A stretch of 64,000 nt of DNA from Thermoguttaceae bacterium (GCA_028695965.1 JAQVHZ010000008.1:1-64000), one strand, 5' to 3'; shown: positions 33,133 to 41,881, counted from the first letter of the stretch. The notes: generated by a model not told the origin, from the sequence alone. A program made the numbers and translations.

Positions 33133-34773
33133 CTAGTCGCTAAATTCTCCGAAACAGGCGATATATTCTTCAACGGCGGCATAGAGTTCTTCGGCAGTGG
33201 TAGGATTGTAGCAAATTTCTTGCAGTGTTGCGGGATAGAACCAACTGCTTTGCTGCTGCAGTTCTGGACGTTCCTTTGCCAATTGAACGATTTTCTTTCT
33301 CCATTTCGGGGAGAAGAAGCCCATATCGAAAACAATGGCGGTTTCAAAACCGGGGACGCGGTTCTCGTCGACGTGTTGGAAATAGCTTTTCATGAACGCC
33401 TCCGACCACGGCTTCGGTTCGAACATGGAATAGTCGCGAAAATAGACCCCGGGATCGAACGACGAAAACAAATTCTCGGGCTTATTTTCCGCGCCACGTT
33501 CGCCCAGTTGAAACGCGACTTTACTACCGCAGCGGGAAAGAAGTTCCTTGAGATTAGCCAAGGCGTCGATAACGGAAAAATAGCGCTGCTCTTCCATATC
33601 GGCATAGGTCGTGAACTCGGTCAAATATTCCCAAAAGTCAAGGAAGACGCTAATCCATTCGTCGGCGCCCGGGGACGACTGAATGATTTCCTGCGGATCG
33701 TCCAGCTTGTTTTTGTCGCGGAAGTCGCAGACGTCGTTGATAAAAGCCTTTAACCAGCCAATATAGAGCGGTTCATGTTCTTCTGCGCAGGGATACTTCT
33801 GAGCCAATTGTTTGGGCGAGCGACCGCGCGCTTCCGTCCAATACTGCAAAGGCAGGGACGCTGCAATATCGACGATAAGAGGGTATTCTATTTTAGAGAA
33901 TTGAGCAAGCTGGCACTCGGCGTCGTATTCGGGGACCTCTCCTCTCAACACGGCTTCCGCGCGTTCCTGCATCGCCAGCGAACGTTGCGAGTCAGGAATT
34001 TTGCAGAGTAATAGGAACGCGACCCTGCGCGCGTTGATCTCGTCGTCGTGTTGGTCGTCGATTTTATCCGCGATGGTCTTCTCTAAAAACGGCTCGTCCT
34101 TAATGCTGAGACCGACTGCTAAGGCGTTGAGGAATTTTTCCTTAGAACGATCCCTGACGTATTTGCGCTTGGTCTTGCGGTCTTCCTTGGAGACCCACTT
34201 GGCAAGCAGTTCGCGCGCTCTGTTGGGGTCGCGGCGCCGGAGCGCTCTGAGCGCGTCGACGCGTTCGTCTATAGAATCGCCGCTCTTCCAGATTCTCAGC
34301 TCCGCCTTTTCCGCCTCTTTCGGCGCAAGCCTCAGCGTGTGGAACAGGGTCGGGTAATAGGACTTCAGTTCTTCTCGAAACTCGTCAAATCCCCAGAGCC
34401 AACTTCCGGCGTTGCCGGTCAGCGAAGCGATCGCCTCGTAGGTCGATTTAGAAAAGAACGTATACCTCTTGAATTTGTAGAAAAAATCAACGGCAAGGAC
34501 GTTAGGGAGTTTCTTATTCAGCCGACTTGCGTTGACGACATAAGAGGCGCTGCGATTGAGGTCGACAAATTCGCCGGGCTTAAGCGCCGCCTTCGCCTCG
34601 TCTTCCGAGAGCGTTTCGGTCGTTTCTTTTTTGCAGTAGTCGTTTTTAGTCAGCTTCGTCTTCGTCGGCTGATAGTTTGCGGCGGCGTCGAGGTTTTCCG
34701 AGCCGCAGCGCAGAAGGAGCGACCATGCGTCCGACGAACCTACGACTGCTTCTTGAATAAGATCGGCGTTCAT
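33133..34773 (-). CDS. DUF5691-like protein, paralogue 2
   Basis: A 546-residue protein with the same domain plan as its neighbours: MNADLIQEAVVGSSDAWSLLL at the N-terminus, then IWKSGDSIDERVDALRALRRRDPNRARELL and GLSIKDEPFLEKTIADKIDDQHDD in the HEAT-like core. An insert of about 10 residues (KEDRKTKRKYVRDRSKEK) enlarges the core. The C-terminal module (FVFETAIVFDMGFFSPKWRKKIVQLAKERPEL, then PTTAEELYAAVEEYIACFGEFSD) is shared by all three copies and is not part of DUF5691 as I know it. A duplicated ribosome-site block lies just upstream. Confidence 0.85.
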   Translation of the reverse strand: MNADLIQEAVVGSSDAWSLLLRCGSENLDAAANYQPTKTKLTKNDYCKKETTETLSEDEAKAALKPGEFVDLNRSASYVVNASRLNKKLPNVLAVDFFYKFKRYTFFSKSTYEAIASLTGNAGSWLWGFDEFREELKSYYPTLFHTLRLAPKEAEKAELRIWKSGDSIDERVDALRALRRRDPNRARELLAKWVSKEDRKTKRKYVRDRSKEKFLNALAVGLSIKDEPFLEKTIADKIDDQHDDEINARRVAFLLLCKIPDSQRSLAMQERAEAVLRGEVPEYDAECQLAQFSKIEYPLIVDIAASLPLQYWTEARGRSPKQLAQKYPCAEEHEPLYIGWLKAFINDVCDFRDKNKLDDPQEIIQSSPGADEWISVFLDFWEYLTEFTTYADMEEQRYFSVIDALANLKELLSRCGSKVAFQLGERGAENKPENLFSSFDPGVYFRDYSMFEPKPWSEAFMKSYFQHVDENRVPGFETAIVFDMGFFSPKWRKKIVQLAKERPELQQQSSWFYPATLQEICYNPTTAEELYAAVEEYIACFGEFSD

Positions 34774-34774
34774 A

Positions 34775-34806
34775 TTCTAATCCTTTTAAATTCTAATCCT
34801 TTTAAA
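34775..34806 (-). repeat. 16-bp tandem duplication of a ribosome-binding-site block
   Basis: The 16-mer TTCTAATCCTTTTAAA occurs twice head to tail (34775-34790, 34791-34806). On the minus strand each copy carries AAAAGGATTAGAA, i.e. an AGGA ribosome site, immediately upstream of the paralogue 2 ATG. Confidence 0.9.
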
Positions 34807-34868
34807 TTTCTGGTTGGCGGCTAATTGAAGGGCGGCAAGTTCCGTCGCCCGGTCCCTCTTCGGACGCG

Positions 34869-36383
34869 CTAGCCGCGAATTTCTCCGAAACAGGCGACAA
34901 AATCTTCGACGGCGGCAAAGAGCTTTTCTGCAGTATCAGGGTCATACTGATAGCGTTTTTTTTGCAGTCTAGGATCCTCCTTTGACAATTGAACGATTTT
35001 TTCTCTCCATTCTCGTGAGAAGGAACCCAGATCATAAACAATGACGTGCTCCCTGCTAGGCATACGGTTCTCGACGACGCATTGGAAATAGGCGCTCATA
35101 TACTCTTCGGACCATGGCTTCGGTTCGTAGTTCTCGGTAAAGTAACCCTCGCGCCCGAAATTCGTATAATACCTTATGGTTTTTTTCCCCGGTTCGGTAT
35201 TGTCCATCTGAAGCGCCGCTTCCATACCGCCGCGTCGATAAAGAAAGCCCACGAGCAGTCGGAAGGCGTTCTCTATGGCGTCATAGCGCCGACCTTTCTT
35301 TATCTCGCTTCTGGAAAATTCTGGCAAGTCGATCAGATATTTCCAGAAATCAAGGAACACGCTAGTCCATTCGTCGTCCAGTTCGTCTTCAGGCGTATGG
35401 TAAGAAGCGTATAGCCAACCGATATAGACCGTCTCGTTTTCGCGCGAGCACGGGTACTTTTGCCCCAATTCCTTTGGAGAGAGATTGTGCGTTTCCGTCC
35501 AGTATTTCATGGGAACCAATCGAATAATATCGATGGGGAAGAGGTATTCGTCTTCGGAAAATTGCGCGATTTTACACTCGGCGTCGTATTCGGGGACCTC
35601 GCCCCTCAAGACGGCTTCCGCGCGTTCCCGCAGCGCTATTGACCGCGGCGACGTCGGGATTTCACAGAGCAAGCGGAACGCCTCCGCGCGCGCGTCGTCC
35701 CCTCCGCTTGCGACAATCTCCTCTAAAAACGGCTCGTCATTGGCGCTGAGACCGCGCGCTAACGCTCTGACAAGCAGTCCTTTGTCATCGTTCAGTTCCT
35801 TGGGCGTCGCTTTGGCGAGCAGTTCGCGCGCTTCATCAGGATTGTATTCACGGAGCCCAAGGAGCGCGGAGAAACGCCTATAGGGCGCTTCGCTTTTCAA
35901 GTCTCTCAGATCCCTTTCCTTAGCTTGTTCCGGCGTGAGTTGTTGCGTGTTCAAATTGCCCAGGACGTCAATATCCGCTTCTTTTCGAAACGCGCTGAAT
36001 TGGCTGAACCAGCGCCAGACGTTTCCGCATAGCGAGGCGACGGCGTCGCGTCCTTTTCCGGAAAGTTCAGAATCTTCTTTGAAAATTCTGAGGAATCTGG
36101 GGACAAGGTTGTCAGGAAACCTCTTGTTCAATCGGCTTAGCTTGACGACGTATGGATCGTAGCGATACCCTCTAAGTATCTCCCCAGGCTTAATCGCCGC
36201 TAAAGCTTCGCGTTCGGAGAGTATTTCCTGCGCGTCCTTTTCGCAGAAATCGTCCTTGGTCAGTTCCGTCTTCCCCGGCTGATATTTTGCAGCTACGGCG
36301 ACTTTTTCCGCGCCCACGCTCAAGAGGAGCGGCCACGCGTCTGGGGAGCCTAAGACTGCTTGTTGAACAAGGTTTGCGTTCAT
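34869..36383 (-). CDS. DUF5691-like protein, paralogue 3
   Basis: A 504-residue protein and the first of the three paralogues in operon order, 23 bp after the SWIM gene stop. Its N-terminus (MNANLVQQAVLGSPDAWPLLL) is closest to paralogue 1. The core has EAPYRRFSALLGLREYNPDEARELLAKATPKE and ARGLSANDEPFLEEIVASGGDDARAEAFRLLCEIPTSPRSIALRERAEAVLRGEV. It lacks the insert of paralogue 2 and differs most at the C-terminus (EKLFAAVEDFVACFGEIRG), so it did not take part in the recent 3'-end exchange between the other two. Confidence 0.85.
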   Translation of the reverse strand: MNANLVQQAVLGSPDAWPLLLSVGAEKVAVAAKYQPGKTELTKDDFCEKDAQEILSEREALAAIKPGEILRGYRYDPYVVKLSRLNKRFPDNLVPRFLRIFKEDSELSGKGRDAVASLCGNVWRWFSQFSAFRKEADIDVLGNLNTQQLTPEQAKERDLRDLKSEAPYRRFSALLGLREYNPDEARELLAKATPKELNDDKGLLVRALARGLSANDEPFLEEIVASGGDDARAEAFRLLCEIPTSPRSIALRERAEAVLRGEVPEYDAECKIAQFSEDEYLFPIDIIRLVPMKYWTETHNLSPKELGQKYPCSRENETVYIGWLYASYHTPEDELDDEWTSVFLDFWKYLIDLPEFSRSEIKKGRRYDAIENAFRLLVGFLYRRGGMEAALQMDNTEPGKKTIRYYTNFGREGYFTENYEPKPWSEEYMSAYFQCVVENRMPSREHVIVYDLGSFSREWREKIVQLSKEDPRLQKKRYQYDPDTAEKLFAAVEDFVACFGEIRG

Positions 36384-36406
36384 GTGATAACTCTCTTAAA
36401 TTCTGG

Positions 36407-37789
36407 TTAGCGGCTAATTGAGTAGACGCAGGCTCCGTCAATCCACATAGAAATTGGAGAGAAGAACTGCCCGTCCCATTCTCCGAAGACGTCGATCAGT
36501 TCCTCGGCGGAGACGGCGACGACGGTCCATTTCCTTTCAAAATCGACGTCAAATTTGACGGGCAAGACGTTGCCGGTCTTGTCGACGAGGCGCCATTCGG
36601 ACCCTATTTTTTTGAGGTCTTCGTCTGGCGTCGGGCGGACGACGACGTCGGCGAGAAGGATGGGGACGAAGGGCGTCCACGGGTATTTCTGGAGCGCTTC
36701 GCCGTGTCGCTTGATAAGATCCGGAATGGAGACGGCGAGATTCTTAGGGAGGCCGACGCTTTGCGGCTGCGCGTCGGCGCTGTCGACCGGCTCCCATAAC
36801 GCGCGCGTCTTCATGACGCCGGGGTAGAATCGCGCCGCCGTCTCGACCCGCGCGAACCCCTCGGGGAAGTCCTCTTGGAACCCCGCCTGCCTGCCTGCGG
36901 CGAACTGCAAAAAGAGCGCGTAGCGATTGGACTTGGCGCCCCAGAACCACGAGCGCTTGGCGCGAACGCGTTCCGACGCGTCGATGATTTGACCGATCGA
37001 GATCCATTGGTCCTCGACGCGTTCGCCCGTCTCGAGCAGATCCGCCTGCGAGATCGTCCAGCTGATCGTTTGACGCAGTTCGCTCGCGAAATCTTCGGGC
37101 GCTTTGTCGATTTTTCCGTACGCTTCGACTAAGAGCGCCAGACTGCCGAGCTGGCCCAAGAGCTGTTCGTGCCAGTTGGGCGACTGCTCGATGCATTTGC
37201 CGCATCTCTGAACCATCGCGGCGACGCCGGGCGCCTGCGCGTCGATCAGACGTTTCGACTGTTCCGCAAAGACTTTCGTCTTGGCGTCCAGGGAGCCTAG
37301 CCCAACGCGAATCAGGTCGGAAAGCCACGTTTTCAGCTGTTCCATGCCTTCCGCGACGCGTTCGGCGCGTTTTTCCGCCGCTTTGGAGGACGTCTTGCCC
37401 GACTTGGTCGTTTTTTTCGGCTTATCGCCGCTCTTTTCCGCTTCCGCCTTCGCCTTGGCTTTTTCCGCGCGCGCGTCCCTTGCGTCGAGCCATTCGGCGA
37501 CCCAGTCCGGCTCGGCGTCGTTCGCAATTTTGCCGTTGGCGCCGGCGTACATGAGCCCTAACGTATGTTTGCACGGAAATTTTCGGCTGGGGCATGAACA
37601 TTTGTATCCGTTCGAACGCTGGTCGAAAACGACTTGGTACGGTTTCTTGCCGCTTCCGGCAAATTCGCCCCAAAGAGCGCGCTCGGACGCGCCGAGGAGC
37701 GCCCACGTCGAGGAGCCGATTTTTAGACCTGCGGCGATCGCCGCGGCGTCGGGAGCAAGAGCGTCGATTTGTTCAGTCGTCAGTTTCAT
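36407..37789 (-). CDS. SWIM zinc-finger family protein
   Basis: A 460-residue protein. The SWIM finger is CSCPSRKFPCKH near residues 64-75 (C-x-C-x6-C-x-H), in the context VVFDQRSNGYKCSCPSRKFPCKHTLGLMYAG. A Lys/Ala/Glu-rich linker of about 55 residues follows, then the helical C-terminal domain with WFWGAKSNRYALFLQFA and YPGV, conserved in SWIM proteins from MoxR/VWA neighbourhoods. SWIM fingers bind nucleic acid or protein. It is the first gene of a six-gene minus-strand operon (SWIM, three DUF5691, DUF5682, VWA) with a near-consensus promoter upstream. Confidence 0.9.
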   Translation of the reverse strand: MKLTTEQIDALAPDAAAIAAGLKIGSSTWALLGASERALWGEFAGSGKKPYQVVFDQRSNGYKCSCPSRKFPCKHTLGLMYAGANGKIANDAEPDWVAEWLDARDARAEKAKAKAEAEKSGDKPKKTTKSGKTSSKAAEKRAERVAEGMEQLKTWLSDLIRVGLGSLDAKTKVFAEQSKRLIDAQAPGVAAMVQRCGKCIEQSPNWHEQLLGQLGSLALLVEAYGKIDKAPEDFASELRQTISWTISQADLLETGERVEDQWISIGQIIDASERVRAKRSWFWGAKSNRYALFLQFAAGRQAGFQEDFPEGFARVETAARFYPGVMKTRALWEPVDSADAQPQSVGLPKNLAVSIPDLIKRHGEALQKYPWTPFVPILLADVVVRPTPDEDLKKIGSEWRLVDKTGNVLPVKFDVDFERKWTVVAVSAEELIDVFGEWDGQFFSPISMWIDGACVYSISR

Positions 37790-37870
37790 AGGAAAGGTCG
37801 CTTATGGGTTGAGGTTAAATTGTTCGAACGCAAATAGAATCGCGTCCGTTTATTTCGATTATCTTTGCGG

Positions 37871-37899
37871 ATTATACTTGCTTAAAAGGGATAAGTCAA
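37871..37899 (-). promoter_or_regulatory. Predicted promoter of the SWIM-DUF5691-DUF5682-VWA operon
   Basis: Minus-strand -35 TTGACT (37894-37899), 17 bp, -10 TATAAT (37871-37876). It lies back-to-back with the kpsF promoter, giving a leader of about 75 bases. Confidence 0.7.
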
Positions 37900-37911
37900 A
37901 CAAATTCCACC

Positions 37912-37940
37912 TTGCGCGTTTGCTTTTTATTTGGTACCAT
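37912..37940 (+). promoter_or_regulatory. Predicted promoter of kpsF
   Basis: -35 TTGCGC (37912-37917), 17 bp, -10 TACCAT (37935-37940), ending 38 bp before the ATG. The match is moderate. Confidence 0.5.
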
Positions 37941-37978
37941 TTGCCAAGTATTACCGCCGCTAGATGGAGCCGTGAATT

Positions 37979-39070
37979 ATGCCTAACCCTTTTTTGAAAA
38001 TCGCCGATCTTCCGAACAGTCCTTTTCCAGCGCAGCCTAGCGTCGCGGGGTCGCTTGCGTTGGCGCCGTCGACGCGTCCGCGCACCGAGGCGGACGACGA
38101 CGCAATCAAATTTGCCAAAGGGGTGCTGCGTTCCGAAAGCGACGCGATTCTCGCGCAGATTGATCGGCTCGACGACGATTTCTGCGTCGCGCTCGGCATT
38201 GTCGCGAGCTGTCAAGGTTATGTCGTCGTAACCGGCATGGGCAAGGCGGGGCTCATCGGCCGCAAATTGTCCGCGACCCTCTCTTCAACCGGAACGCCCA
38301 GCCACTTTCTCCATCCAGCCGAGGCGTTTCACGGCGATCTTGGCGCGATTAGAGCCGGCGACGTCGTCTTGGCGATCTCCTACAGCGGAGAGACGGAAGA
38401 AGTCAAGCGGCTCCTGGCGCCCCTCGCTTCGCGCAACGTGCCGATCGTCTCGATCGTGTCGAATCGCCGGAGCGCGTTAGGGCGCGCCTCGAGCGCCGTC
38501 TTGGAAATTGGCAAAATCGAGGAAGCGGACGCGCTGCGCCTTGCGCCGAGTTCGAGCGCCGCGGCGATGCTGGCGGTCGGCGACGCGCTCGCGCTGGCGG
38601 TCAGTCGAGAAAAAGGGTTCCGGTCCGAAGACTTCGCGCGCTTTCATCCGGGCGGTTCGCTGGGGCGTCAGCTCAGCGCCGTCGACGACTGTATGCGGCC
38701 CGTCGCGCAATGCCGCGCCGCCAAGGACTCGGCGACCGTTCGCGACGTCTTTTCGTCGTGCCGCAAGCCGGGTCGACGATCCGGCGCGATCCTTCTCACA
38801 AACGAAACGAGGACCCTGACCGGAATCTTTACCGACTCCGACTTAGCGAAGCTCTTCGAAACGCGCGGTGAAAACGCGTTTGACAGGTCGATTTGCGAAG
38901 TCATGACGAAGACGCCGACCGTTGTCGAATCGGGCGTCTTGATGAAAGAAGCGGTCGCGCTCATGGCGTCGAGAAAGATCAGCGAACTGCCGGTCGTCGA
39001 TCGCGAGGGCAAGCCGCTCGGATTGATCGATATCACCGACCTGGGCGATTTCTTTCCGACCGGCGTCTAA
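37979..39070 (+). CDS. kpsF: Arabinose-5-phosphate isomerase (KpsF/GutQ family)
   Basis: A 363-residue protein that interconverts D-ribulose 5-phosphate and D-arabinose 5-phosphate, the first step toward KDO for lipopolysaccharide. The SIS domain has VVVTGMGKAGLIGRKLSATLSSTGTPSHFLHPAEAFHGDLG and SYSGETEEV, with the catalytic-site ALAVSREKGF and FARFHPGGSLG toward its end. Two CBS repeats follow (~230-285 and ~300-355, the second ending SELPVVDREGKPLGLIDITDL). The N-terminal ~35 residues are an extension. It lies on the opposite strand in the middle of the MoxR system and is probably functionally unrelated to it. An upstream TGGAG supports the start. Confidence 0.93.
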   Translation: MPNPFLKIADLPNSPFPAQPSVAGSLALAPSTRPRTEADDDAIKFAKGVLRSESDAILAQIDRLDDDFCVALGIVASCQGYVVVTGMGKAGLIGRKLSATLSSTGTPSHFLHPAEAFHGDLGAIRAGDVVLAISYSGETEEVKRLLAPLASRNVPIVSIVSNRRSALGRASSAVLEIGKIEEADALRLAPSSSAAAMLAVGDALALAVSREKGFRSEDFARFHPGGSLGRQLSAVDDCMRPVAQCRAAKDSATVRDVFSSCRKPGRRSGAILLTNETRTLTGIFTDSDLAKLFETRGENAFDRSICEVMTKTPTVVESGVLMKEAVALMASRKISELPVVDREGKPLGLIDITDLGDFFPTGV

Positions 39071-39090
39071 CGCGCCTTCTGCAACAAACT

Positions 39091-39130
39091 AAACGCCGCC
39101 AAGTTGTTCGTTCGACTTGGCGGCGTTTTT
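39091..39130. terminator. Terminator between kpsF and the MoxR gene
   Basis: A GC-rich perfect stem (AACGCCGCCAAGT paired with ACTTGGCGGCGTT) and five T on the plus side. It lies between convergent genes, is strongest for kpsF and may also serve the MoxR gene. Confidence 0.9.
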
Positions 39131-39147
39131 ATTCGTTGGTTCGAGTT

Positions 39148-40242
39148 TTAGTCGAGATCTTTAAACGCTTGGTACATATCGTTCCACCGGCTCTTGACGA
39201 CCGTATTGACATATTCGCGCCAGACGGTCTTGTCGGTCTCCTCTTTAACGACCGCGCCGACGACGCTCGACGCAAGGTCCGCGGCGCTCAAGACGCCGTC
39301 CCCAAAATATCCCGCCATGGCGACCCCGCTGTTCACGACCGAGATCGCCTCGCCGGGCGAAAGGGTCGACGTCGGCTGTTTGAGGGACGTCTTGCCGTCG
39401 GTCGTCTTTCCTTCGCGCAGTTCGCGGAAGATCGTAACGACGCGGCGAATTTCTTCCGTCGCGGTCTTCACGGGCGGCGCTTCTAAGGCTCTGCCGAGTT
39501 TTTCGACGCGCGTGGCAACAATTTGAACTTCCTCTTCAAGGGAACTGGGCGCGGGCAAGACGACGAACGAGAACCGGCGTTCGAGCGCTTTCGAGAGTTC
39601 GTTGACGCCCCGGTCCCGGTCGTTGGCTGTCGCGATGATGTTGAATCCTTTCTGCGCCTGGATTTCCGTCGACAGCTCGGGGATAGGGGTCGTCTTTTCC
39701 GACAAGATAGTGATGAGCGCGTCTTGAACGTCGCTCGGCATACGCGTGAGTTCCTCGACGCGCACGACGCTCCCTTCGATCATGCCGCGCATCGTCGGAC
39801 TCTCGACCAGCGCGTCGCGCGTGTAGCCGCCGCCGATCAGTTTAGCGTAGTTCCAGCCGTATCGGAGCGCCGACTCTTCCGTTCCCGCCGTCCCTTGGAC
39901 GAGGAGGGTCGATTTCCCGCTGATCGCCGCGGCGAGAAGTTCGCTCAGCCAAGATTTGCCCGTGCCGGGCATACCATAGAGCAGGAGCGCGCGGTCGGTC
40001 GTTAAGGTGGCGATCGCTAAGTCGATTAAGCGTTCCGGACCGAAATACTTTTGGGAGATCTCTTTGCCTTTTGGCGTCTTTCCTCCCAGGATAAAGAGCT
40101 TGACCATCTTTGGCGAGAGCTGCCATGCCGACGGTTTGTATCCGGAATCTTCTTTTTTGAGCGCCTCCAATTCTTCTGCGAAATCTTCCTCGGCGTGTTT
40201 CCGAATGACGTTTTGGAGCTCTTTCTGTTTTGGAGAACTCAT
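39148..40242 (-). CDS. MoxR-family AAA+ ATPase
   Basis: A 364-residue protein. Walker A is GMPGTGKSW (90-98). The Walker B region VVRVEELTRMP (159-169) has Glu where the usual Asp-Glu pair sits, a variant typical of this MoxR group. The MoxR insert is GGYTRDALVESPTMRGMIEG and sensor 1 is NIIATAND near 200. The AAA lid follows with SPGEAISVVNSG. MoxR ATPases act with VWA proteins, here probably the one at 27565, as chaperones for complex assembly. It is separated from the other system genes by kpsF on the opposite strand and appears to be cotranscribed with the CBM9-like and membrane genes upstream. Confidence 0.92.
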   Translation of the reverse strand: MSSPKQKELQNVIRKHAEEDFAEELEALKKEDSGYKPSAWQLSPKMVKLFILGGKTPKGKEISQKYFGPERLIDLAIATLTTDRALLLYGMPGTGKSWLSELLAAAISGKSTLLVQGTAGTEESALRYGWNYAKLIGGGYTRDALVESPTMRGMIEGSVVRVEELTRMPSDVQDALITILSEKTTPIPELSTEIQAQKGFNIIATANDRDRGVNELSKALERRFSFVVLPAPSSLEEEVQIVATRVEKLGRALEAPPVKTATEEIRRVVTIFRELREGKTTDGKTSLKQPTSTLSPGEAISVVNSGVAMAGYFGDGVLSAADLASSVVGAVVKEETDKTVWREYVNTVVKSRWNDMYQAFKDLD

Positions 40243-40329
40243 AGCGTTTGGTCCCTTGTCTAAAATATCTAAAATGTCGCGTTCGTTGTTTCCGTGTCGT
40301 TTCCGCGTCGGCTGTTATTTGCGCGGTCG

Positions 40330-41070
40330 TTAATTCTCGAGCGCAAAGGACGCCCATAGCCCTGGATCTTCTTCGCATGGAGCAGGGTCGGCGTATTGGA
40401 GCACAAAGGCGCCATGCGTCGAATCGCGCACGATGTAATGGAGCCCTATCCGGTTAAATTCGTCGTAGTCGTATCCGGTCAGCGTTGCGCCGGGGATGAA
40501 CGCGGAAAAAGCGTATCCGTCGTCGCGCAGCTGCGAACACAGACTGAATTCCGAGACGTCGACGGAATTCGGGGACGCCTTTGCGCGGTTGACCGGCGCC
40601 CATTGCGCCATTGGGCCCGCCGCGTTGGCAGATTCGCCGACAAACGGATAGAAGAGCAGCTTGTGACAGAACTTGGTGCCCCGATGCACGTCTTTGATAT
40701 CGCGCGTGTCGATGCAGAGCCTCACGCAGTCGGCGGCCTGCAGCGCCGAATGCGTCCAAAACGGCTGGCGTTTCTTTTTGGCGAGCACGACGGTGAAGAA
40801 GAACCCCTCTTTTGCCCACGCGAATCGAAAGTCGAATCGCTTTTCGTTTTCGAGATTTATGGACTTGAGGAGTCCTGGCTCGCCGGTCCGCTTGTCGAAC
40901 CCGTCGGGCAGGTCGTATTGGGACCAGAAGGGCAAGCTGTAGGAATCGTCTAGGGTTTCTGCGGCAAGTTTTGCTTTGAGAAGTTTCGGCGCGGCTTTCT
41001 TGATCGGAAAGCGCAGATTAAACAAATAATTTTGCGGTATGGAAGCCATAATGTCGTTCGATAGATTCAA
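40330..41070 (-). CDS. CBM9/DOMON-like domain protein
   Basis: A 246-residue protein. The fold looks like the carbohydrate-binding CBM9-like domain: DLPDGFDKRTGEPGLL, FDFRFAWAKEGFFFTVVLAKK, then SALQAADCVRLCIDTRDIKDVHRGTKFCHKLLFYP, and YAFSAFIPGATLTGYDYDEFNRIGLHYIVRD. No signal peptide is present, so it is intracellular in this call. The TTG start at 41070 overlaps the upstream stop (TTGA) and follows AAGGA; an ATG at 41049 is an alternative. Similar small proteins are frequent in planctomycetes. Its link to the MoxR system is by position only. Confidence 0.6.
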   Translation of the reverse strand: MNLSNDIMASIPQNYLFNLRFPIKKAAPKLLKAKLAAETLDDSYSLPFWSQYDLPDGFDKRTGEPGLLKSINLENEKRFDFRFAWAKEGFFFTVVLAKKKRQPFWTHSALQAADCVRLCIDTRDIKDVHRGTKFCHKLLFYPFVGESANAAGPMAQWAPVNRAKASPNSVDVSEFSLCSQLRDDGYAFSAFIPGATLTGYDYDEFNRIGLHYIVRDSTHGAFVLQYADPAPCEEDPGLWASFALEN

Positions 41071-41609
41071 TGGGCGGGGTCCTTGACGTCGGCGTTCGCG
41101 GCGCTCGCTTCTGTTTCTTCTGTTTCTTCTTCTTCTTTCGCTTCCTGTTTCGCTTTTTCAAGTTCGCGGAGACTCTGCTCTTGGAACTGCCTCATCCTGT
41201 AGTCGAGCACGAGCTTTTCGGCGCGTTGACGCTGGATCTCGATCCCAAAGTGAATCCTGATAGCGATGAAGTCGACGATCGCAAGACAGCCTGCCCAACC
41301 TAAAAATAAAAGCGCTAAGAGCCAGACGATTCCCCAAGCCTGAGGATGACGTTCGTACGATAAGAACAGACCGACGAGCAAGAACACGCCGAAGACGGTC
41401 GCGGCAATAGAAAGCTGAACGCGGCGTTTCGCTTGACGGACAAGGAACCTCCGATCGCGCTCGCTTTCGTCTTTGAAGTAGACGTCCGGACGCCGCGCTC
41501 TGTCGAGTTGGACGGTAAATTGCGAGACGCCAAGGGCGACAACGAGACCGGCGATCGTCAACGAGAGCCAATCGGGCGCGTATACGGCGGCAAATATCGG
41601 CGTTATCAT
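41067..41609 (-). CDS. Small multi-pass membrane protein with coiled-coil tail
   Basis: A 180-residue protein of unknown family. Three hydrophobic segments (about 10-28, 66-84, 91-117) are followed by a charged helical C-terminus (LEKAKQEAKEEEETEETE) that is probably a cytoplasmic coiled coil. It is the first gene of a three-gene unit with the CBM9-like protein (4 bp overlap) and MoxR. A clear promoter lies upstream. It may anchor the MoxR machinery at the membrane, which is inference from operon order. Confidence 0.65.
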   Translation of the reverse strand: MITPIFAAVYAPDWLSLTIAGLVVALGVSQFTVQLDRARRPDVYFKDESERDRRFLVRQAKRRVQLSIAATVFGVFLLVGLFLSYERHPQAWGIVWLLALLFLGWAGCLAIVDFIAIRIHFGIEIQRQRAEKLVLDYRMRQFQEQSLRELEKAKQEAKEEEETEETEASAANADVKDPAH

Positions 41610-41657
41610 ATCTATCTGTTCCTTGCGCGAAAAACAGTTGTCTTTACCCCGATTCGG

Positions 41658-41685
41658 ATTATACCAATTTCTAGCGGCGATGCAA
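41658..41685 (-). promoter_or_regulatory. Predicted promoter of the membrane protein-CBM9-MoxR unit
   Basis: Minus-strand -35 TTGCAT (41680-41685), 16 bp, -10 TATAAT (41658-41663) with a TGG extension, about 50 bp upstream of the start. Confidence 0.65.
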
Positions 41686-41697
41686 GATTTTTTTTAC

Positions 41698-41725
41698 TTG
41701 ACAGAAAGAAGTCGCTTGTTAGAAT
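41698..41725 (+). promoter_or_regulatory. Predicted tRNA-Val promoter
   Basis: -35 TTGACA (41698-41703), 16 bp, -10 TAGAAT (41720-41725), 13 bp upstream of the tRNA. Confidence 0.75.
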
Positions 41726-41738
41726 TACCCTGACGCGC

Positions 41739-41813
41739 GGGCTGTTAGCTCAGTTTGGTTAGAGCGTCTGGTTTACACCCAGAAGGCCGCTGGTTCGAGT
41801 CCGGCACAGCCCA
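41739..41813 (+). tRNA. tRNA-Val (anticodon TAC)
   Basis: 75 bases. Acceptor GGGCTGT pairs with ACAGCCC, D-arm GCTCAGTTTGGTTAGAGC, anticodon stem TCTGG/CCAGA with loop TTTACAC (anticodon TAC), T-arm GCTGG-TTCGAGT-CCGGC, discriminator A. CCA is not encoded, as for tRNA-Ile. It has its own promoter. Confidence 0.97.
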
Positions 41814-41881
41814 TTTTCAGCCGGCGCCGCCGCGTCGGCTTTAGTATTTCTTGCCGACGTCGTATCGAGCTCTTAAACGCC

